DNA from: Pseudomonadota bacterium
GTDB lineage: Bacteria > Pseudomonadota > Alphaproteobacteria > Rhodobacterales > Rhodobacteraceae
NCBI GenBank assembly: GCA_027592105.1
Contig: JAQCLA010000015.1
Location: 1-20,252 of the forward strand
Direction: 5' to 3'
DNA: 20,252 nucleotides
Part shown: positions 14,647-20,252 of the stretch, piece after piece
Numbering within the stretch: the stretch's first letter is position 1
Layout of the letters: each line of letters begins with the position of its first letter
Notes under the pieces: model-generated
Database searches by the model: none
The model's input: only the letters and a program-made list of their open reading frames with translations
Told to the model about the DNA's origin: nothing
Program-made: the position numbers and the translations under genes

Positions 14647-14752
14647 ACGCCACAAAGAAACAAAAACCGCGGCTGCGCCGCGACGCATGTGTCGAAGTGA
14701 GTGAGCTAGGTGGTGGCCTTGAGAACCACCGCCAAATAGGGGAGCGCCGTCC

Positions 14753-15538
14753 ATGTTGAGAATCGAAAAGCTTGGCCGCCGCTTTGGACGCAATACGGCC
14801 GTCAGTGCGGTCAGCATGGATATCCCCAAGGGTCAGATGGTGGGCATTATCGGGCCGTCGGGGTCTGGCAAATCCACCTTGCTGCGGCTGGTCAGCCGGT
14901 TGATCGACCCGACCGAGGGGCGCATCTTGCATGCAGATGTTGATGTGGCCCAACTCAATGGTCGCGATCTGCGGCAATGGCGCGCCGATTGTGCGATGAT
15001 GGCCGCACAGTTCAATCTTGTGGGCCAACTCAACGCCACGACCAATGTGCTTTCGGGGCTATTGGCGGGCATGCCCCATTGGCGCACCAAGGCGCGGATT
15101 TTCACCCCGCGCGAGCGCGCGGTTGCGCTACAGTCCTTGGACCGTGTTGGCATGGCCCATGCCGCGCGCCAGCGGGTCGCGGTTTTGTCGCAAGCCGGCC
15201 AAAAGCGCGTGGCCATCGCGCGGGCCTTGGCGCAAAAGCCCAAAGTTCTTTTGGCCGATGATCCGGTGGCCCAGCTTGACCAAACGCAGGCCGCCGATGT
15301 CATGGCCGCCCTGCGCGCGATCAATCGCCAAGATGGTGTTACGGTGATCTGCGCCTTGGCCGATCCTCAGGTGGCCAAGGCAAGCTGTGATCGCATTATC
15401 GGTATGCGTGATGGGCGCGTTGTCTTTGATGGCACGCCCGATCAGCTTGGCCGCGCGCAGCTTTGTGACATTTTCGGCCGCGATGCCGGTGTGACGTTCG
15501 ATGATGCGTCGGCGCTGACGATGGTCAACGCCGCCTAA
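14753..15538 (+). CDS. phnC: Phosphonate ABC transporter ATPase, catalytically degenerate (PhnC1)
   Basis: A 261-residue PhnC-family nucleotide-binding protein. Walker A GPSGSGKST (34-42), the Walker B aspartate D169 and the D-loop D176 are present, so it can probably bind ATP. The other catalytic elements are altered: Q-loop Gln replaced by A85 (AAQFNLV), signature LSGGQ replaced by LSQAG at 145-149, catalytic Glu replaced by D170 (LADDP), and H-loop His replaced by A203 (CALADP). The sister gene phnC2 keeps all of these at the same residue numbers, so the changes are not alignment artefacts. The rest of the protein is well conserved, which argues against a decaying gene. The start ATG 14753 has GGGGAG upstream. 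It is first of phnC1-phnC2-phnD-phnE1-phnE2, likely PhoB-controlled. Confidence 0.92.
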   Translation: MLRIEKLGRRFGRNTAVSAVSMDIPKGQMVGIIGPSGSGKSTLLRLVSRLIDPTEGRILHADVDVAQLNGRDLRQWRADCAMMAAQFNLVGQLNATTNVLSGLLAGMPHWRTKARIFTPRERAVALQSLDRVGMAHAARQRVAVLSQAGQKRVAIARALAQKPKVLLADDPVAQLDQTQAADVMAALRAINRQDGVTVICALADPQVAKASCDRIIGMRDGRVVFDGTPDQLGRAQLCDIFGRDAGVTFDDASALTMVNAA

Positions 15539-15576
15539 TCGCCGATCATTGTGTGAAAACAAGGCATTTTCGCCGT

Positions 15577-15615
15577 TTCAAACAAGCGTTGCCGCTTGGA
15601 TTTATGCTGTTTGAA
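15577..15615. repeat. Nested inverted repeat between phnC1 and phnC2
   Basis: TTCAAACA (15577-15584) pairs with TGTTTGAA (15608-15615), and inside it CAAGCG (15583-15588) pairs with CGCTTG (15593-15598) around a TTGC loop. It lies 38 bp after phnC1 and before the internal PHO-box array. It could be a transcript 3' end for phnC1 or an operator; no U-run follows. Confidence 0.5.
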
Positions 15616-15657
15616 CTGACCGAATTGGCGACGCCCTGACCGCATTCCCAGCATACT

Positions 15658-15701
15658 CTGTCACAAAACATTAATCAATCTGTCACTTTCGCGTCACCTG
15701 T
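15658..15701 (+). promoter_or_regulatory. PHO-box-like array upstream of phnC2
   Basis: There are four contiguous 11-bp units: CTGTCAC-aaaa, CATTAAT-caat, CTGTCAC-tttc, GCGTCAC-ctgt. Three units match the PhoB 7-mer well and two are exact CTGTCAC. The array ends 37 bp before the phnC2 ATG, implying a second, internal phosphate-starvation promoter for phnC2-phnD-phnE1-phnE2. Confidence 0.7.
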
Positions 15702-15738
15702 GACTGCCAGAAGCCGCGCAACAACGGCTGGGGGTCGC

Positions 15739-16566
15739 ATGCTGCAAGTTGAGAACGTTACACGGGTCTTTGGCCAGAAGCGCGCGGTCGACAATCTGTC
15801 ATTTTCCGTCGATGGCCCGCAGTTTGTGGGTATTATTGGCCGTTCGGGTGCGGGTAAATCGACCTTCTTGCGCATGATGAACCGCCTCACCGATGCAACG
15901 TCGGGCCGCATCTTGGTCGACGGGCGCGATATCCTTGCGCTCAGGGGGGCCGAGGCGCGCGGCTGGCAAAGCCATTGCGCGATGATTTTTCAGCAGTTCA
16001 ACTTGGTGCCGCGTTTGGATGTGGCATCCAACGTCATGCATGGCGTTTTGAACCGCCGGTCCACCTTGCGCACCATGTTCAATGTCTGGAGCCGCGAAGA
16101 CATCTTGCGCGCGCTCGACATTCTCGACCGTCTGGGCATCGCCGAACAGGCCCCCAAGCGGGCCGAGGCGCTTTCGGGCGGTCAGCAGCAGCGTGTGGCC
16201 ATCGCCCGCGCCCTGATGCAAGACCCTCAAATCATTCTGGCCGATGAGCCCATCGCCAGCCTTGACCCGATGAATGCGCAGATCGTGATGGACACGCTCA
16301 AGCGCATCAATGTCGAGGATGGGCGCATGGTCGTGGCCAACCTCCACACCCTTGATACGGCGCGCCAATATTGCGACCGGGTCATCGGCATGCGCGATGG
16401 GCGCATGGTTTTCGATGGCACGCCTGCGCAACTGACCACCGATGTGGCGCGCGAGATTTATGGCGCTGATGACAGCTTTAACGAGGCTGCCACCTCGACG
16501 TCCATAAACCGTCCCGATGACAATGCGGCTGTTGCCGCGTTGCGCGAGGCGGCCAGCCTAGGCTGA
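15739..16566 (+). CDS. phnC: Phosphonate ABC transporter ATPase, canonical (PhnC2)
   Basis: A 275-residue ATPase energising phosphonate import with PhnD and PhnE. All catalytic elements are intact: Walker A GRSGAGKST (34-42), Q-loop Q85 (IFQQFNLV), signature LSGGQQQRVAIARAL from 145, Walker B D169-E170 (LADEPIASLD) and H-loop H203 (NLHTLDTA). Residue numbering is collinear with PhnC1 from 1 to beyond 220. ATG 15739 with GGGGG just upstream is preferred over GTG 15700, which lies inside the PHO-box array and would add 13 residues that are not family-like. A 45-residue C-terminal tail rich in Ala, Asp and Asn extends beyond the PhnC1 end and looks non-conserved. Confidence 0.95.
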   Translation: MLQVENVTRVFGQKRAVDNLSFSVDGPQFVGIIGRSGAGKSTFLRMMNRLTDATSGRILVDGRDILALRGAEARGWQSHCAMIFQQFNLVPRLDVASNVMHGVLNRRSTLRTMFNVWSREDILRALDILDRLGIAEQAPKRAEALSGGQQQRVAIARALMQDPQIILADEPIASLDPMNAQIVMDTLKRINVEDGRMVVANLHTLDTARQYCDRVIGMRDGRMVFDGTPAQLTTDVAREIYGADDSFNEAATSTSINRPDDNAAVAALREAASLG

Positions 16567-16619
16567 TCCTGAGTTCCGACCGTGCCCTGGAATGGGGCAA
16601 AACCTTATGGAGAGATCCG

Positions 16620-17522
16620 ATGAAGAAACTTGTCACCCTGCTTGCCTTGACCACGGCGATCGCAACCCCTGTTGCAGCCCAAGAGCTCACCGAATTCAAC
16701 ATCGGTATCCTCGGCGGTGAAAACGCGCAGGACCGTCTGGCGTCGAACGAATGCTTCCGCGCTTACGTCGAAGAAGCGCTGGGTGTGCCCACCCGCCTGT
16801 TCACCCCTGCTGACTATAACGGCGTGATCCAGGGCCTCGTTGGCGGTTCGTTGGACTTTGCTTGGCTGGGCGCATCTTCCTACGCTGCGACCTACGTCAG
16901 CAACCCCGACGCGGTCGAGCCGATCCTCGTCAAGACCAACCTCGATGGCAGCTATAGCTACCACTCGATCGGTTTCGCACGCGCAGACAGCGGCGTGACC
17001 TCTTTGGATGATCTGCAGGGCAAGGTTTTTGCCTTTGGCGATCCGAACTCGACCTCTGGCTACCTGATCCCTTCGGTGGAAATCCCCGCCGCGATCAACG
17101 CGACCATGGACTCGGGTGACTACTTTGGCGAAGTGCGCTTCGTCGGTGGCCATGAGCAGACCATCATCGCAGTTTACAACGGCGATGTGGATGCTGGTGT
17201 GACCTGGGCCGATGGCTTGGGCAACTGGGAAGATGGCTACAACTCGGGCGCGCTGCGCAAAGCTGCAGATGCGGGCCTCGTTGACATGAACGAGATGGTC
17301 GAGATCTGGCGCTCCAAGCCGATCCCGGAAGGCCCGATCGTTCTGCGCAAGAGCCTGCCGCAAGATGCCAAGGACAAGGTGTACGAGTTGCTGGCAAACC
17401 TGCACGTGACCGACGAAGCTTGCGCCTACAGCGTCGCCGCTGGTGAAACTGCTGGTTTCTTGCCCGTGACCCACGAAGCATATGAGTCGATCATCGCCGT
17501 GCGTCGCGCCTCGATGAACTGA
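16620..17522 (+). CDS. phnD: Periplasmic phosphonate-binding protein
   Basis: A 300-residue substrate-binding protein. Residues 1-20 form a classic signal peptide (MKKLVTLLALTTAIATPVAA) with cleavage expected after the AA. The mature part shows the PhnD pattern: FNIGILGGENAQDRL, TRLFTPADYNGVIQGL, FAWLGASSY, GDPNSTSGYLIP, FVGGHEQTIIAVYNGDVDAG. Mature PhnD delivers phosphonates to the PhnE permease. The start has GGAGAG 6 bases upstream. All 14 asparagine codons are AAC, whereas phnC2 mixes AAC and AAT, suggesting selection for high expression. A strong stem-loop follows the gene, fitting the usual excess of binding protein over permease. Only one phnD serves two ATPases and two permeases here. 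Confidence 0.96.
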   Translation: MKKLVTLLALTTAIATPVAAQELTEFNIGILGGENAQDRLASNECFRAYVEEALGVPTRLFTPADYNGVIQGLVGGSLDFAWLGASSYAATYVSNPDAVEPILVKTNLDGSYSYHSIGFARADSGVTSLDDLQGKVFAFGDPNSTSGYLIPSVEIPAAINATMDSGDYFGEVRFVGGHEQTIIAVYNGDVDAGVTWADGLGNWEDGYNSGALRKAADAGLVDMNEMVEIWRSKPIPEGPIVLRKSLPQDAKDKVYELLANLHVTDEACAYSVAAGETAGFLPVTHEAYESIIAVRRASMN

Positions 17523-17539
17523 TCCTTTCGGATCATTGG

Positions 17540-17569
17540 CAGGCCCGCGCCATTGGTTGCGCGGGCCTG
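17540..17569 (+). terminator. Strong stem-loop between phnD and phnE1
   Basis: CAGGCCCGCGC (17540-17550) and GCGCGGGCCTG (17559-17569) form an 11-bp GC stem with an 8-nt loop. A smaller hairpin TGATCC-tttc-GGATCA (17520-17535) overlaps the phnD stop. No U-run follows, so this is more likely a 3' stability element or partial terminator that boosts phnD over phnE1 than a full stop. Confidence 0.7.
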
Positions 17570-17593
17570 TCCCATGTTATCAGGACCCCTGAC

Positions 17594-18469
17594 ATGACCG
17601 ATATGACGCGCTCTGCCCATGACCTCACCGGCCTCGACGCGATCCGCCACGATTATTTGCGGATGACGCGACAGCGCCAGCTTTACACGGGCGTATTGAT
17701 CTTGGTCTTCATTGTGTTGATGGTCGCCGGTTTCGACACGGCCGACAGCCGCAATGCAGGTGGTTTCTGGGAAGGTTTGAACCAGATCTTCGACTTTCCC
17801 GCTGATGTGATTTCTGAAGCCATCGAAAAGGCCGCGAACCTGCCCGGCCATATCATGGACGCGCTTCCTGCATTGATTGAAACGATCAATATCGCAGCGG
17901 TGGCCACGCTGATCGGCTGCGGCTTTGGCACCTTGTTCGCGGTCTTGGGGACACGCGGTTTGGCGCTTTGGCCGGCGTTGATCCCGGTCTTTCGCCGCAT
18001 CACCGACATTCTGCGCGCGATCCCCGAGGTGGTGATCGCGCTTGTCTTGATCTTCGTCATGGGCGGTGGCCCGGTGCCTGCGATGGTGGCGATTGCGCTG
18101 CATACGGCGGGCGCGATGGGCAAGCTGTTTTCCGAGGTGAATGAGAATGTCGATCTGCGCCCGGTCGAGGGTTTGGCCTCGGTCGGCGCGAATTGGAGCT
18201 TGCGCATCTGGCTTGGCGTGTTCCCGCAGGTTCTTCCGAACTATCTGAGCTACGGGTTGATGCGGCTAGAGGTGAATATCCGCGCCTCGGCGATCCTTGG
18301 CTTCGTGGGCGCAGGCGGGATCGGCTATGAGTTGCGCAATGCCATGACCTTTGGCCAGGGCCGTTTCGACGAGGCAGCCGCGATTTTCATCGTGCTCTTT
18401 GTGACCATCGTCTTGGTCGATCAAATCTCAAGCGCGGTGCGCCACAAACTTACGCATGGGGGACAGTGA
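17594..18469 (+). CDS. phnE: Phosphonate ABC transporter permease PhnE1
   Basis: A 291-residue inner-membrane permease. Predicted membrane segments are around 29-47, 97-119, 123-157 (likely two), 228-245 and 260-281. The EAA-type loop that contacts the ATPase is EGLASVGANWSLRIWLGVFPQVLP (given here as the region 182-205), and the conserved GFVGAGGIGYELRNAM segment follows. It starts 71 bp after phnD, past the stem-loop, with AGGA a few bases upstream of ATG 17594. phnE2 starts 1 bp after its stop, so the two permeases are presumably made together and form a heterodimer. Confidence 0.94.
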   Translation: MTDMTRSAHDLTGLDAIRHDYLRMTRQRQLYTGVLILVFIVLMVAGFDTADSRNAGGFWEGLNQIFDFPADVISEAIEKAANLPGHIMDALPALIETINIAAVATLIGCGFGTLFAVLGTRGLALWPALIPVFRRITDILRAIPEVVIALVLIFVMGGGPVPAMVAIALHTAGAMGKLFSEVNENVDLRPVEGLASVGANWSLRIWLGVFPQVLPNYLSYGLMRLEVNIRASAILGFVGAGGIGYELRNAMTFGQGRFDEAAAIFIVLFVTIVLVDQISSAVRHKLTHGGQ

Positions 18470-18470
18470 C

Positions 18471-19811
18471 ATGGAGCTTTCTGCCAACGACACGCCCACC
18501 CCCCTGTCGGCACTCCGCAAAAGCGAGCTGTCGCGCATCGGATCAAAACGGATCAAGGGATTTGCCCTTGTCGGTGCCTTGCTGGCTTATTTGATTTACG
18601 TCTTTTTCGCCTTTGACATTATGGGTCTGGCCGAGCGTGCGCGGATGGATAATGCCGCGATCCTTGTGTCAGACTCCGTGACCCACAAGACCCATGTGAC
18701 GCGCGACAACCGGTCCGGTGCGATCAGCGTCGCGATCGAAGGGTCGCGTCGCGCGACCTATCGCGAAGAGCAGATCCCCGAATGGGTCACGCTTGAAGGG
18801 CAGAATGCCGAGATCATCCTGCGCGACGGCCACCGCGTCACCTATGAGGGGGCGCTGATCACCTATCATCACCCCGCGTTCGGCCCGATCGTCATCGACA
18901 CCGCCAACGGCGTCGATTTGCAACTGCCGCAAGATCAAATCCCGGGCTTCATCAATGCGGCCTCCAACCGTGTTTCGATTACGACCGAGGGTGGGCGGCT
19001 GACCGTCACCCGCGCGCGGACCGAAACCATGCGCTATTTCTTCGGTTGGGAGATGTTCTTTTTCGATCTTGAAAGCCCATTCTCGGGCATGAGCGTATCG
19101 GAGGTTCTGGCATCGGTTGTGTCGGGCGCGCGTCTTGATGCAGCCCAAAGCAACCTGTCGCTGATGGTGTCGAATGTCTGGTACAACGGTATCTGGCGGC
19201 ATGGTGATGTGTTCTGGGCGCTGACCGAGACGGTCCTTATGGCCTTTCTGGGCACTTTTGGTGCCGCGTTGATCGCGCTGCCGCTGGCCTTTGTCGCGGC
19301 ATCGAATTTCGCCCCGTCGCGTGTCATGCGCTTTGCGATGCGGCGGGTGTTCGATTTCGTGCGCGGTGTGGATGCTTTGATCTTTACCATTATCTTGTCG
19401 CGCGCCTTTGGCCCCGGCCCGCTGACCGGCGCTTTGGCGATCTTGATCACGGACACGGGGGCTTTTGGTAAGCTGTTTTCAGAAGCGCTTGAGAATGTGG
19501 ACAATCGCCAGATCGAGGGTTTGGCCTCGACCGGGGCCAATGCCATGCAGCGCAGCCGCTTTGGCGTCTTGCCGCAGGTCATGCCGATCTTGCTGAGCCA
19601 GGTGCTCTACCTGTTTGAATCCAACACCCGCTCGGCCACCATCGTTGGGGCTATCGTGGGTGGCGGGATCGGTCTGTTGCTAACCCAAGCGATCCAGACC
19701 ACGCAGGATTGGGAAAAGGTGACCTATTACATCATCTTGATCGTGCTATTGGTTATCGCGATGGATGTGCTCTCGGGTTGGCTGCGGCGCAAGTTGATCA
19801 AGGGCGAATGA
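18471..19811 (+). CDS. phnE: Phosphonate ABC transporter permease PhnE2 with a large extracytoplasmic insertion
   Basis: A 446-residue permease, about 150 residues longer than PhnE1. TM1 is near 30-48. Residues about 50-185 are hydrophilic and beta-strand-like (for example SGAISVAIEGSRRATYR, AEIILRDGHRVTYEG, NRVSITTEGGRLTVTR) and should lie outside the cytoplasm. The conserved permease core follows from about 235, with EAA-type loop EGLASTGANAMQRSRFGVLP and IVGAIVGGGIGLLL. ATG 18471 is chosen over 18456 because GGGGGACAG lies at ideal distance and it avoids overlap with phnE1. The paralogous EAA loops of PhnE1 and PhnE2 share EGLAS-GAN and would each face an ATPase subunit. Confidence 0.93.
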   Translation: MELSANDTPTPLSALRKSELSRIGSKRIKGFALVGALLAYLIYVFFAFDIMGLAERARMDNAAILVSDSVTHKTHVTRDNRSGAISVAIEGSRRATYREEQIPEWVTLEGQNAEIILRDGHRVTYEGALITYHHPAFGPIVIDTANGVDLQLPQDQIPGFINAASNRVSITTEGGRLTVTRARTETMRYFFGWEMFFFDLESPFSGMSVSEVLASVVSGARLDAAQSNLSLMVSNVWYNGIWRHGDVFWALTETVLMAFLGTFGAALIALPLAFVAASNFAPSRVMRFAMRRVFDFVRGVDALIFTIILSRAFGPGPLTGALAILITDTGAFGKLFSEALENVDNRQIEGLASTGANAMQRSRFGVLPQVMPILLSQVLYLFESNTRSATIVGAIVGGGIGLLLTQAIQTTQDWEKVTYYIILIVLLVIAMDVLSGWLRRKLIKGE

Positions 19812-19836
19812 CACGGCCAATCGACCGCTGATAGGG

Positions 19837-19862
19837 GCGCGCGGCATAACCCGCGCGCTTTT
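19837..19862 (+). terminator. Intrinsic terminator candidate after phnE2
   Basis: GCGCGCGG (19837-19844) and CCGCGCGC (19851-19858) form an 8-bp stem with a 6-nt loop followed by TTTT at 19859-19862. It lies between phnE2 and the acyltransferase gene. The short T-run suggests partial termination. Confidence 0.6.
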
Positions 19863-19894
19863 CCAATCCAGTACCACACCGAGAAAGGCATATC

Positions 19895-20252
19895 TTGCCC
19901 AAGCTTTCCGCAACAGCGCCCGTCATCCACCCAAACGCCGAGATCGTGAACACCACTTTCGGCGCGTATTGCGAAGTGGGGCAGGGGGCGCGCATCGCCA
20001 ATTCCAGCTTCGATGATTACGCCTATTGCGACCGCTTCGCCGATATCGCCAATACCAGCGTCGGCAAATTCGCCAATATCGCCGCCATGACCCGCATTGG
20101 GCCGACCGATCACCCAATGGCCCAGCCCGCCCAGCACCATTTCCTCTATCGCTCCAGCTATTACTGGGACGACGCCGCCGATGATGCAGCATTCTTCGCC
20201 CATCGCGCCAGCCGCCGTACCAGCCTCGGGGCGGATTGCTGGATCGGGCATG
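19895..20252 (+). CDS. Phosphonate-associated hexapeptide-repeat acyltransferase, N-terminal part
   Basis: The frame reads from TTG 19895 to the window end, 119 complete codons. Imperfect hexapeptide repeats of the left-handed beta-helix type are visible (VIHPNAEIVNTTFGAYCEVG, then IANSSFDDYAYCDRFADIAN and SVGKFANIA). The segment HHFLYRSSYYWDDAADDAAFF is typical of the phosphonate-locus xenobiotic-acetyltransferase-like family (as I recall, TIGR03308). These proteins probably acetylate an aminoalkylphosphonate, a role played by the unrelated GNAT protein PhnO in E. coli; that function is inferred. No in-frame ATG or GTG is near, and AAAGG precedes the TTG at good spacing. The gene is cut by the window edge. 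Confidence 0.85.
   Translation, partial: MPKLSATAPVIHPNAEIVNTTFGAYCEVGQGARIANSSFDDYAYCDRFADIANTSVGKFANIAAMTRIGPTDHPMAQPAQHHFLYRSSYYWDDAADDAAFFAHRASRRTSLGADCWIGH

Larger units (their letters stand above)
14397..14752. promoter_or_regulatory. Divergent regulatory region between phnM2 and phnC1
   Basis: The 356-bp gene-free stretch contains two outward-facing PHO-box-like arrays (14430-14473 leftward, 14603-14646 rightward). It also holds inverted repeat AGACGGG/CCCGTCT at 14524-14530 and 14541-14547, a GC hairpin CGCGGC-tgc-GCCGCG at 14668-14682, and GGTGGT/ACCACC at 14709-14730 just before the phnC1 ribosome binding site. Short open frames here lack ribosome binding sites and family features. 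Confidence 0.7.

Noticed and set aside
14467..14700. Small 77-codon gene in the phnM2-phnC1 gap
   Set aside because: It lies across regulatory repeats, has no ribosome binding site and shows no recognisable protein features.
14753..15538. phnC1 as a pseudogene
   Set aside because: The frame is intact and full length with a good ribosome binding site, PHO-box array and conserved Walker A; changes are confined to catalytic motifs.
16583..16599. TGCCC/GGGCA hairpin before phnD as a terminator or attenuator
   Set aside because: The stem is only 5 bp and is followed by AAAA rather than T; too weak to call.

Overview
The window is high-GC DNA whose gene content and order point to an alphaproteobacterium, most likely Rhodobacteraceae. 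The reasons are a pobA-pcaCHG block, a C-P lyase operon carrying a DUF1045-type gene, PHO-box-like 11-bp repeats, and a recurring TGCGTATTT... intergenic motif that I associate with that family from memory. Taxonomy is an inference; no marker gene is present.

Left part (1-4444): aromatic catabolism. An AraC-type regulator (probably PobR) and the start of an MmgE/PrpD-family gene read leftward. Divergently, pobA-pcaC-pcaH-pcaG read rightward as a tight operon converting 4-hydroxybenzoate to protocatechuate, opening its ring (PcaGH), and carrying out the later decarboxylation (PcaC). pcaB, pcaD and the beta-ketoadipate genes are not in view.

Middle part (4520-12329): carbon-phosphorus lyase. 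phnF (GntR/UTRA repressor) reads leftward and phnG-H-I-J-K-L-N rightward, followed by phnM. A DUF1045/2H-phosphoesterase-like gene sits on the opposite strand between phnN and phnM. Together these encode the route from alkylphosphonate to ribosyl phosphonate triphosphate (PhnGHIL), removal of PPi (PhnM), radical-SAM C-P cleavage (PhnJ) and return to PRPP (PhnN). No phnP is present, and the 2H protein is the obvious candidate to replace it. Between phnJ and phnK lies a cluster of four consecutive palindromes.

Right part (12409-20252): a second phnM paralogue plus a TIM-barrel sugar isomerase-like gene form a leftward pair. Divergently, a phosphonate transporter locus reads rightward with two ATPases (phnC1, phnC2), one binding protein (phnD), two permeases (phnE1, phnE2) and the start of a hexapeptide-repeat acyltransferase of the phosphonate-associated type. 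PhnC1 has lost the Q-loop Gln, the LSGGQ signature, the catalytic Glu and the H-loop His, while PhnC2 keeps them all at identical residue numbers. PHO-box-like arrays of 11-bp repeats lie in front of phnM2, phnC1, phnC2 and at the phnF/phnG divergence, so phosphate starvation probably drives uptake and breakdown together.

The features that most merit follow-up are the degenerate/intact ATPase pair, the phnM2-isomerase side operon, the inverted 2H-phosphoesterase gene, and the palindrome cluster.
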